Assembly (NCBI GenBank): GCA_025357975.1
Contig: JANYKY010000183.1
Location: forward strand, 1 to 5,902
Direction of reading: 5' to 3'
Length of the DNA: 5,902 bases
Source of the DNA: Gemmatimonadaceae bacterium
GTDB lineage: Bacteria > Gemmatimonadota > Gemmatimonadetes > Gemmatimonadales > Gemmatimonadaceae
The notes under the pieces were generated by a model. It made no database searches and was not told the origin of the DNA. It saw nothing but the letters and a program-made list of their open reading frames with translations. The translations under genes and the position numbers were made by a program. Positions 1 to 5,206 of the stretch are shown piece by piece (positions within the stretch are counted from its first letter, which is position 1; each line of letters opens with the position of its first letter).

Positions 1-1051
1 CGCGGCCGCGGGTGAGCGTGGCATTTGCGCCTTCCACTTTCAGCAACGCGTGTCCGCGCAACGTCTCGATGAGGATGGGAATGAGAAACCGGCCGCAGAG
101 CGCAAGGCCGCAGAGCGGGAACACAAAGAACATCCAGTTCCCGCGCCTCCATTCTGGGGAACGCGCGTACTCCGCGACATCCCGATCGACGAAGTCTTCA
201 ACCTCCTCGACCTCGACGAGCTCTACCGTCTTCAATGGGGCGCGCGGGGATCCGGCGAAGCCTACGACAATACGATTAAAACCGAATTCGAACCGGCGCT
301 GGCACGGCTCAAAGCCGACTCCGAAACCAACGGCTGGATAAAACCACAAGCCGTCTACGGCTACTTCCCCGTCCAATCACTCGGCAACGACATCATCGTT
401 TACGATCCCGCGGCGTACTCCAGCGACGGCGGATCACTTCGCGAAATCGCCAGGTTCCACTTTCCTCGCATGGTTGGGCGCGAACGACTCTGTCTCGCTG
501 ATTACATACGCTCCACGGAGTCGGGCGATGTCGACGTTCTCCCATTGCAGATCGTTACAGTCGGCAAGGAAGCGACACATCAATTCGAGAAGCTGCAGGG
601 CAACAACGAATACACGGAAGCGTTCTACTCACACGGACTTTCGGTCGAAGCCGCCGAAGCAACGGCCGAGTGGATGCATCACCGCATTAAAAAAGAGCTT
701 GGCACTCCGGCCGGCAAGCGCTACTCATGGGGCTACGGCGCGTGCCCGGACTTGGACGACCACGCGACTGTGTTCAAGCTTCTCCCCGCAAAGGAGGCAT
801 TGGATATGGACCTGACAGAATCGTTCCAGCTTCTTCCCGAACAGAGTACCGCGGCAGTCATCATCCACCATCCTGAAGCCAAATACTATGCGGTGCGCGG
901 AATGATCGACGACGCCGGGGCGCGCGCAGAAAGCACTGCAGTCGCAAAGAAGTTCACAACCGATGAGGCCGAATCGGTCGATCCAGCCGTTGCGCTCGAC
1001 CGCGCGGAAGCCGGCGAGATATCACTCGCTGAAGCACGAGCGGACACATGA
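1..1051 (+). CDS. metH: Methionine synthase (cobalamin-dependent), C-terminal part: AdoMet-binding reactivation domain; 5' end outside window
   Basis: Cobalamin-dependent methionine synthase moves a methyl group from 5-methyl-tetrahydrofolate to homocysteine. Its C-terminal domain binds S-adenosylmethionine to repair enzyme whose cobalamin has oxidised. The frame is open from base 2 (349 visible residues), so the GTG at 50 is internal, not a start. A charged linker (residues 18-45, with AAER twice) precedes PPFWGTRVL (49-57), the usual entry to the reactivation domain. Further landmarks are VYGYFP (118-123), GNDIIVYDP (128-136), RYSWGYGACPD (240-250, matching the family RxxxGYxxCP AdoMet-binding motif) and LTESFQLLPEQST...HHPEAKYYAV (271-298). 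An acidic, Ala/Glu-rich tail of about 50 residues (300-349) follows. The pterin and cobalamin domains expected in the family must lie upstream, outside the window. The stop overlaps the next start as ATGA (1048-1051). The family call is very secure; whether this MetH has its own homocysteine domain cannot be seen. Confidence 0.95.
   Translation, partial: AAAGERGICAFHFQQRVSAQRLDEDGNEKPAAERKAAEREHKEHPVPAPPFWGTRVLRDIPIDEVFNLLDLDELYRLQWGARGSGEAYDNTIKTEFEPALARLKADSETNGWIKPQAVYGYFPVQSLGNDIIVYDPAAYSSDGGSLREIARFHFPRMVGRERLCLADYIRSTESGDVDVLPLQIVTVGKEATHQFEKLQGNNEYTEAFYSHGLSVEAAEATAEWMHHRIKKELGTPAGKRYSWGYGACPDLDDHATVFKLLPAKEALDMDLTESFQLLPEQSTAAVIIHHPEAKYYAVRGMIDDAGARAESTAVAKKFTTDEAESVDPAVALDRAEAGEISLAEARADT
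91..117 (+). repeat. 12-bp direct repeat inside metH linker (AAER duplication)
   Basis: GGCCGCAGAGCG occurs at 91-102 and again at 106-117, a period of 15 bp, so the frame is kept. It encodes AAER twice (residues 31-34 and 36-39) in the charged linker before the reactivation domain. This looks like a small in-frame slippage expansion in a flexible region and is unlikely to matter for catalysis. Confidence 0.6.
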
Positions 1052-1815
1052 TCGCCAGCCGGGAACACGAATCCACCCGGATCGAGGCGTTCTCGGACGC
1101 GATGTTCGCGTTTGCGGCCACCCTTCTCGTCGTCAGCCTGGAAGTCCCCCGTGACTTTAGCGACCTGCTTACGAACCTGCATGGCTTTATTCCCTTCGCA
1201 CTGAGCTTCGCAGCCCTCTACTTCATCTGGGTCGCACACACCAACATTTTCCGCCGCTACGCACTCGGCGACCCTTACACAATAATCCTGAACGGGATTC
1301 TACTGTTTACGGTCTTGTTCTACGTGTATCCGTTGAAGTTCATGGCGACCGCGATTGTTGCGAACTTCACGGGCAACGCCGGTGTTGTAATTCAAGCCGA
1401 TCAGCTAGGTACCCTGTTCATCGTTTACGGACTTGGCTGGACGCTGGTTTTTTTCCTGATTGCCCTTCTTTACAGGCACGCATACAAATCGCGCAATCAA
1501 CTCAATATCGACGCGCTCTCGGCCTACGATGCGCAGACGCACAGCCGTCACTATCTGACGTTCGCCGCGGTCGGAGTTCTCTCGATCGTACTCGCCTGGC
1601 TGGGAGTCGGCGTACGCCTGGGAATTCCAGGGTTTATCTACGCAACAGTCGGCATCCTCGCGGCGGTGAATGGATCGAGCCGGCGCAAAGCTCGAGAAGT
1701 GCTCGAGCGCGTAGGCACCGGTGAATTCACGATTCCCGATAACGTCACGACTCCGAGCTCACCAGCGCCTGTTGTTACGACTGGCATCCACGTGGTGAAA
1801 GGAAACAACGGATGA
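1048..1815 (+). CDS. TMEM175/DUF1211-family integral membrane protein (potassium-channel-like)
   Basis: A 255-residue membrane protein of the TMEM175 (DUF1211) family. Characterised bacterial members are six-helix subunits of tetrameric K+-permeable channels that lack the classical TVGYG filter. The family signature RxxxFSD is present at residues 11-17 (RIEAFSD), leading into TM1 (about 18-34, AMFAFAATLLVV). The conserved TM2 pattern appears as FIWVAHTNIF (59-68, W61 and H64). Further hydrophobic segments lie at about 78-99, 120-142, 168-188 and 190-207, giving six. The tail (210-255) is hydrophilic, with a basic SSRRKAR stretch and a Ser/Thr/Pro-rich end. The ATG lies in the ATGA overlap with the metH stop, with only a weak purine-rich site (GAG near 1038-1040) upstream, so coupling to metH translation is likely. 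The 3' end overlaps the next gene by ATGA. The family call is strong. Channel activity and ion are inferred from the family, and nothing in the sequence explains its place among methionine genes. Confidence 0.88.
   Translation: MIASREHESTRIEAFSDAMFAFAATLLVVSLEVPRDFSDLLTNLHGFIPFALSFAALYFIWVAHTNIFRRYALGDPYTIILNGILLFTVLFYVYPLKFMATAIVANFTGNAGVVIQADQLGTLFIVYGLGWTLVFFLIALLYRHAYKSRNQLNIDALSAYDAQTHSRHYLTFAAVGVLSIVLAWLGVGVRLGIPGFIYATVGILAAVNGSSRRKAREVLERVGTGEFTIPDNVTTPSSPAPVVTTGIHVVKGNNG
1798..1803 (+). promoter_or_regulatory. Ribosome-binding site for the Hcy-MTHFR gene
   Basis: AAAGGA lies 8 bases before the ATG at 1812, inside the last codons of the membrane-protein gene. It supports ATG 1812 as the real start and suggests that this gene can recruit ribosomes itself as well as through the ATGA overlap. 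Confidence 0.55.
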
Positions 1816-3704
1816 CGGATCGTAAGGACCTCATCCGGCGTCTCCTCGATCCGGAGCAGATCGTCGTATTCGACGGCGCAATGGGAACGATGCTCTACGC
1901 AAAGGGCGTCTTCATCAATCAGTGCTATGACGAGCTGTATATCCGCGCCCCAGACCTCGTTCGCGAAGTGCATCGCGCATACGTAAAAGCTGGCGCTGAA
2001 ATAATCGAGACGAATACGTTCGGCGCAAGTCGCATCAAGCTCACGCCATATGGTCTCGAGACTCAAGTCCACGCTATCAACATGGCGGCAGCGACGATTG
2101 CGCGCGAAGAAGCTGGTGACAATGTGCTTGTAGCGGGCGCAGTCGGACCACTCGGCGTTCGACTCGAGCCGTATGGTCCGACATCTCATGAAGAGGCGAA
2201 GAATGTGTTCGCCGAGCAGATGAGAGGCTTGAAGGATGGCGGTGCAGATTTTTTTCTGCTGGAGACATTCGCCGATATCGCGGAGATAGAGCAGGGGATT
2301 CTCGCGGCTCGCGAAGTCGATTCGTCGATGCCCGTCATCGCTCAGATGACAATCGGCACCGACTGCCTCACGCCCTACGGCGCTTCCGCCGATGATATTG
2401 CAAAAGCTCTCGATGCTTTCGGCGCTGACATCATCGGACTTAACTGTTCAGTGGGCCCGCAGACCATTCTCGATGCGGTAGAGAGCATGAGAAAAGTCAC
2501 GCGGAAGAAGATAAGCGCACAGCCCAACGCCGGAATGCCGCGCGAAGTCGGCGGTCGCAGCATGTACATGGCGAGTCCCGAATACATGGCGACTTACGCC
2601 GCGCACCTCGTGCGCGCCGGAGCGAAGATTGTCGGCGGTTGTTGCGGGACGACTCCCGAGCACATTGAAGCGATGGTCGAGGGCATTCGTCCGCTGTCGC
2701 CACGTCAGCCGCGTGTGCCGAGGCGTGAGCGTCGGACAGGCGAATTCCCTGTCATGCCGGCTGAAGACAAGGGCGTCGATCCGGTTCCATTCGCTGAGAG
2801 ATCCAACTTTGCGGGCAAGATCGCGCGCGGAGAGTTCGTTACGTCGGTTGAGATCGTTCCGCCTCGCGGGGTGGACGCGTCGAAGATGCTGCGCGACACG
2901 CAGTCGTTAAAGGATGCCGGGGTCGATGCAGTCAACGTCCCCGATGGGCCACGCGCGCAAAGTCGTATGGGCGCGCTATTGACGAGTTTGCTCATCGAGC
3001 AGCGTGTAGGGATCGAAACGGTCACGCACTACTGCTGCCGCGACCGCAACCTTCTCGGAATGCTTTCCGACCTGCTCGGCGCAGCGGCAATCGGGCTGAA
3101 GAACATGCTCATCATCACGGGTGATCCCCCGAAGATGGGCCCGTATCCGAACGCGACTGCAGTTTTCGATATCGATGCGATTGGGTTGACGAACCTCGTG
3201 AACAAGCTCAATCACGGTCTCGATCCGGGCGGCAATGCGATCGGTGCACCGACGAGGTTTGCGATTGGGGTAGGTGTGAATCCGGGCGCAATCGATCTCG
3301 AGCACGAGCTGAGGCGCTTTACGTGGAAGGTTGAAGCGGGGGCTGAGTACGCGATCACTCAGCCGGTGTTCGATGTGGAGCAGCTCGAGGCGTTCCTTGC
3401 CAAGCTGGATACGAACCGCATTCCCATCATTGCGGGCGTATGGCCGCTTGTCTCGTTACGAAATGCAGAATTTCTGGCGAATGAAGTGCCCGGTGTCACC
3501 GTGCCCCAGCATGTCATCGACCGTATGCGCCGCGCCAACGAGAAATCGAAGGAGCACGGGGTGCAGGAAGGAATCGCAATTGCCCGGGAGATGCTCGAGC
3601 GCGTGCGCCCTTCGGTGCAAGGCGTTCAGGTCTCGGCGCCCTTCGGGAAAGTCGAGCTTGCCCTCGAGGTTTTCAGGGACACTCTTGCCGTCGCGATTGC
3701 CTGA
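1812..3704 (+). CDS. Bifunctional homocysteine S-methyltransferase / 5,10-methylenetetrahydrofolate reductase
   Basis: A cytoplasmic 630-residue fusion with the architecture of Bacillus YitJ, at normal full length. Residues 1-290 form the zinc-dependent homocysteine methyltransferase barrel. It opens with VFDGAMGTML (19-28) and ETNTFGASR (66-74), and the three zinc-ligand cysteines are visible in GLNCS (C212) and GGCCGTTPEH (C277, C278). After a Pro/Arg-rich linker (about 293-330), residues 331-625 form an FAD-dependent MTHFR barrel. This has SVEIVPPRG (E347 aligning with the catalytic Glu28 of E. coli MetF), HYCCRDRN (406-413), ITGDPP (435-440, D438 aligning with Asp120) and ITQPVFD (515-521, Q517 aligning with Gln183). 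The reductase makes 5-methyl-THF, the methyl donor for the MetH encoded two genes upstream. The Hcy half may activate homocysteine for MetH or act with another methyl donor; the sequence does not decide this. Translation ends with tandem stops TGA TAG (3702-3707). The ATG overlaps the preceding stop. Confidence 0.95.
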   Translation: MTDRKDLIRRLLDPEQIVVFDGAMGTMLYAKGVFINQCYDELYIRAPDLVREVHRAYVKAGAEIIETNTFGASRIKLTPYGLETQVHAINMAAATIAREEAGDNVLVAGAVGPLGVRLEPYGPTSHEEAKNVFAEQMRGLKDGGADFFLLETFADIAEIEQGILAAREVDSSMPVIAQMTIGTDCLTPYGASADDIAKALDAFGADIIGLNCSVGPQTILDAVESMRKVTRKKISAQPNAGMPREVGGRSMYMASPEYMATYAAHLVRAGAKIVGGCCGTTPEHIEAMVEGIRPLSPRQPRVPRRERRTGEFPVMPAEDKGVDPVPFAERSNFAGKIARGEFVTSVEIVPPRGVDASKMLRDTQSLKDAGVDAVNVPDGPRAQSRMGALLTSLLIEQRVGIETVTHYCCRDRNLLGMLSDLLGAAAIGLKNMLIITGDPPKMGPYPNATAVFDIDAIGLTNLVNKLNHGLDPGGNAIGAPTRFAIGVGVNPGAIDLEHELRRFTWKVEAGAEYAITQPVFDVEQLEAFLAKLDTNRIPIIAGVWPLVSLRNAEFLANEVPGVTVPQHVIDRMRRANEKSKEHGVQEGIAIAREMLERVRPSVQGVQVSAPFGKVELALEVFRDTLAVAIA

Positions 3705-3720
3705 TAGGTTGCCATCTTGC

Positions 3721-3745
3721 AGCATCCTGTTCCGTCGAACATGCT
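3721..3745 (+). terminator. Short hairpin after the methionine gene run (weak terminator candidate)
   Basis: Four outer pairs (3721-3724 with 3742-3745) and five inner pairs (TGTTC 3728-3732 with GAACA 3737-3741) enclose a 4-base loop, with a 3-base bulge (3725-3727) on the left arm. It begins 17 bases after the stop of the Hcy-MTHFR gene. No uninterrupted T run follows directly; the next T-rich stretch is at 3759-3772. It may therefore slow polymerase or be incidental. Confidence 0.3.
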
Positions 3746-3758
3746 ACTTCGTTCGCTG

Positions 3759-3781
3759 AATTTAAAAATTTTGACAGGGGG
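3759..3781 (+). promoter_or_regulatory. AT-only tract and strong RBS before the small exported protein
   Basis: Fourteen consecutive A/T bases (3759-3772) stand out in otherwise GC-rich DNA. They are followed by the purine-rich Shine-Dalgarno AGGGGG (3776-3781), 6 bases before ATG 3788. The RBS decides the start in favour of this ATG over the in-frame ATG at 3818. The AT tract could include a -10-like element or keep the leader unstructured. No convincing -35 partner was found, so a promoter here is a guess. Confidence 0.45.
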
Positions 3782-3787
3782 TGTTGG

Positions 3788-4057
3788 ATGGTGCAATCAG
3801 GACGGATCCGTTGGGTGATGCGGATTGTCGTGGCAATTCTCATTGCCGTCGCGTTCATCGCTGGAAAATCGACTGCAGTTTCTGCGGCGCCAGAGCAGAC
3901 CCACATGGAAATGGCACTGGACGCTCTCAAATCAGCCAAGACGCATCTGGGTGAGGCCGAGGCTGATAAGGGCGGACATCGTGCGCGCGCGATGAAGCTC
4001 GTAGATCAGGCGATCATGCACGTGAACGAAGGAATTACTTACGCGAAACGGCATTAA
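3788..4057 (+). CDS. Small exported alpha-helical protein with DKGGHR motif (unknown function)
   Basis: An 89-residue protein with a Sec signal peptide. It has basic residues R6, R8 and R12, a hydrophobic core at 13-25 (IVVAILIAVAFIA), and probable cleavage after VSA (A33) or A34. The mature part is about 55 residues and predicted as two amphipathic helices (about 38-58 and 65-86) separated by DKGGHR (60-65), ending in RH. From memory, small secreted proteins with this layout (xHMxxALxxL...DKGGHRxxA...AI..V..GI.Y..RH) recur in many soil bacteria without assigned function. Five histidines (39, 53, 64, 78, 89) fall in a regular pattern, which leaves open a periplasmic metal-binding role; that is inference. 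An 83-base gap containing a hairpin separates it from the methionine genes, so it probably has its own promoter. An inverted repeat follows 34 bases after its stop. No cysteines are present. Confidence 0.8.
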   Translation: MVQSGRIRWVMRIVVAILIAVAFIAGKSTAVSAAPEQTHMEMALDALKSAKTHLGEAEADKGGHRARAMKLVDQAIMHVNEGITYAKRH

Positions 4058-4091
4058 CGGCATCAGGAGACTGCAACCACGCATTCACAAA

Positions 4092-4134
4092 GGGCCTATC
4101 CAACTTTCTGTATGTGAGGTCGTTGTATAGGCCC
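4092..4134. terminator. 13-bp-arm inverted repeat between convergent genes; candidate bidirectional terminator
   Basis: The arms 4092-4104 (GGGCCTATCCAAC) and 4122-4134 (GTTGTATAGGCCC) pair at 12 of 13 positions, with a 17-base loop. The site lies between two genes that end towards each other (stops at 4057 on plus and 4226 on minus), where a shared terminator is expected. The following sequence is only weakly T-rich: AGGTTTCTT on the plus strand and TTTGTG on the minus strand. Its efficiency as an intrinsic terminator is therefore doubtful. Confidence 0.5.
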
Positions 4135-4158
4135 AGGTTTCTTGAGTCAAGCGACACC

Positions 4159-4192
4159 GAACAGGAGAGCGTTTTGAACAGGAGAGCGTTGT
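4159..4192. repeat. Two-copy 17-bp tandem direct repeat
   Basis: GAACAGGAGAGCGTTTT (4159-4175) is followed at once by GAACAGGAGAGCGTTGT (4176-4192), with 16 of 17 bases identical. It is non-coding, lying in the 3' gap between the two convergent genes and about 35 bases beyond the lipoprotein stop. A recent slippage duplication is the simplest reading. Each copy contains AGGAGA, which looks like an RBS, but no start codon follows at a useful distance. Confidence 0.75.
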
Positions 4193-4225
4193 AAACCGGG
4201 CGATAACTCCCTCGCGCATTGCGCT

Positions 4226-4693
4226 CTACTGCTTGGCGAGTACCAAGTGAGCGTCTTCAACCACCTCGGGACTCGCGAGGGTGAGATTGGAACTGGTGCT
4301 CGATATCACGTTCCACGTGTGGCTCAATCGATCGAACGGCGTCGACGTTCCGAGGTTGAGAACTATGGCTTCCTGTGAGGTCCCGCCGTAGTACGTCACT
4401 GCAGGCGTATGACTCCACGTCCCGGATGTGGTCGATCCGTTCCGCGTAGCTGTAACGGTTCCGCTTTCTCCGGCTGTCGAAACGAACCTGAGTGTGTACC
4501 CTGAGAACTGCGACGTTTTGTCCTCTGTTCGCTGCATGAGCGATGACACGACCCAGCTTCCATTGGCGATGATGGGTGTAATGCTCGTAGTCGACGAAGG
4601 CGCAGTGGGATTGGCGGAAGAGCTGCTGCATCCTGCAAGCAGTATCGCCAATGGTACAAGAACACAGATCGTGACTTCTCTTAGCGTTTTCAT
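4226..4693 (-). CDS. Lipoprotein with FSGYT / GTWS beta-rich domain (unknown function)
   Basis: A 155-residue exported lipoprotein. A short basic N-terminus (K2, R5) and hydrophobic core (7-19) lead to a lipobox LAGC with the lipidated cysteine at C22. The next residue is serine, so there is no Asp+2 inner-membrane retention signal of the E. coli type. A Ser/Thr/Pro-rich tether (23-43) is followed by a compact domain: NGSWVVSSLMQRTEDKTSQF (44-63), FSGYTLRF (63-70), GTVTATRNGSTTSGTWS (78-94), IVLNLG (110-115) and LSHTWNVISSTSSNLTL (123-139). This order recalls small lipoproteins of Bacteroidota and Gemmatimonadota reading roughly W.V....D..D.T..FSGYTF.F...GT.....GTWS......L....W.V...S. Their role is unknown and they look like small lipocalin-like beta-barrels; the match is from memory. 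No cysteine other than C22 lies in the mature part. A GGA lies 3 bases before the ATG. A tandem 10-bp repeat sits just upstream. Confidence 0.82.
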   Translation of the reverse strand: MKTLREVTICVLVPLAILLAGCSSSSANPTAPSSTTSITPIIANGSWVVSSLMQRTEDKTSQFSGYTLRFVSTAGESGTVTATRNGSTTSGTWSHTPAVTYYGGTSQEAIVLNLGTSTPFDRLSHTWNVISSTSSNLTLASPEVVEDAHLVLAKQ

Positions 4694-4716
4694 AGTTCCA
4701 TCCCAGTTCGATTTGT

Positions 4717-4736
4717 TGATCGCGAGTGATCGCGAG
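4717..4736. repeat. Perfect 10-bp tandem repeat upstream of the lipoprotein gene (possible operator)
   Basis: TGATCGCGAG occurs twice head-to-tail (4717-4726 and 4727-4736), 24-43 bases before the lipoprotein ATG. The period equals about one helical turn, so both copies present the same face, as protein-binding half-sites often do. The shared core ATCGCGA appears a third time at 4793-4799, inside the palindrome ATCGCGAT (4793-4800). Operator function is inferred from position and spacing only. Confidence 0.5.
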
Positions 4737-4741
4737 GCGAT

Positions 4742-4784
4742 GTGTGCTGGCCGGAATTGCGGCCCGCTGTGATAGGCAGCACAC
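4742..4784. other. Inverted repeat GTGTGCTG/CAGCACAC upstream of the lipoprotein gene
   Basis: Arms 4742-4749 and 4777-4784 are perfect 8-bp complements. An alternative inner stem is GGCCG (4749-4753) with CGGCC (4760-4764) around GAATTG. It lies 49-91 bases before the lipoprotein start. It could be a regulatory site, a leader structure or a terminator for transcription arriving from the right. No T run marks it as an intrinsic terminator. Confidence 0.35.
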
Positions 4785-4828
4785 TACGGCTCATCGCGAT
4801 AACGCGAAACGGAGAGGCGGTCAGTAAC

Positions 4829-5025
4829 GCCGCCCGTGCGGCAGAGGATACTTTTCAGCCGCCAGAATGATCTTACGCCGCGAGTAATCCACGGGCGGCT
4901 ATGTAGAGGCTGCGGCGGCACTTGGGCAGCGGTCCCTGCGGGAGTCGAAAAGACGGTCCGCGTTCCCATCCTTGGCCGCTCGGTCAAAGCGCAATACTGC
5001 TTCTACGGATCAGAAGTAGGATTGC
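4829..5025. ncRNA. Cluster of stem-loops, including a possible three-way junction (speculative structured RNA)
   Basis: GCCGCCCGTG (4829-4838) pairs perfectly with CACGGGCGGC (4890-4899). The enclosed 51 bases fold into two more hairpins: CGGC 4839-4842 with GCCG 4858-4861, and TTAC 4873-4876 with GTAA 4884-4887 extended by GA/TC. This is a possible three-way junction. Downstream, 4938-4961 forms a bulged 8-bp hairpin with a GAAAA loop. Then 4991-5025 forms a 13-bp hairpin (GCAAT/ATTGC, one A-G mismatch, CTGCTTCT/AGAAGTAG with one G-T pair, 7-base loop). I recognise no known RNA family (not RNase P, SRP, tmRNA or a riboswitch I know). Either strand could be transcribed, and GC-rich DNA forms stems by chance, so this is a candidate only. 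Confidence 0.25.
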
Positions 5026-5128
5026 AACGCGGCAGTGCGGTATTCAGGTCAATATGCGTGGTGAGATACCGAGAGGCCGCAACGGCCGATGTCTGACGCC
5101 TCAAGCCAATAACCACGGAGAATGAGTC

Positions 5129-5188
5129 ATGTGTGCGCGATGCGGTTATCTGGAGTCTTATGCGCAGCCAGCCGCGTTGGAACCGTAA
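5129..5188 (+). CDS. Candidate 19-residue micro-ORF with CxxCGY motif
   Basis: ATG 5129 is preceded by ACGGAG (5115-5120) at an 8-base spacing, the best RBS in this intergenic region. It encodes MCARCGYLESYAQPAALEP and ends with TAA. The CxxCG knuckle is typical of zinc- or iron-binding modules, but the protein is too short to place in a family. An overlapping frame from ATG 5122 has the RBS too close. Chance is quite possible; no other support is visible. Confidence 0.2.
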   Translation: MCARCGYLESYAQPAALEP

Positions 5189-5206
5189 CAGAATAGGGGA
5201 CCGCGT

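Noticed and set aside
50..1051. A complete gene starting at GTG 50
   Set aside because: The frame is open to the left edge and the protein is only the end of MetH. No RBS precedes the GTG.
1638..2189. 183-codon minus-strand frame
   Set aside because: It is antisense to the junction of the membrane-protein and Hcy-MTHFR genes, both of which are well supported.
3771..3776. Perfect -35 hexamer TTGACA
   Set aside because: A partner -10 would fall around 3794-3799, inside the coding sequence, and no TATAAT-like word is there. The bases overlap the RBS instead.
3705..3787. SAM or cobalamin riboswitch next to the methionine genes
   Set aside because: No recognisable riboswitch core is present here or between the overlapping genes. 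Any such element would lie upstream of metH, outside the window.
4257..4784. 175-codon minus-strand frame overlapping the lipoprotein gene
   Set aside because: It is the shadow of the lipoprotein in another frame. The lipoprotein has a clear signal, lipobox and domain pattern.
4836..5096. 86-codon plus-strand open frame in the intergenic region, and an overlapping one at 4922-5125
   Set aside because: No recognisable family, no good RBS and a composition unlike its neighbours. The DNA is better described by its stem-loops.
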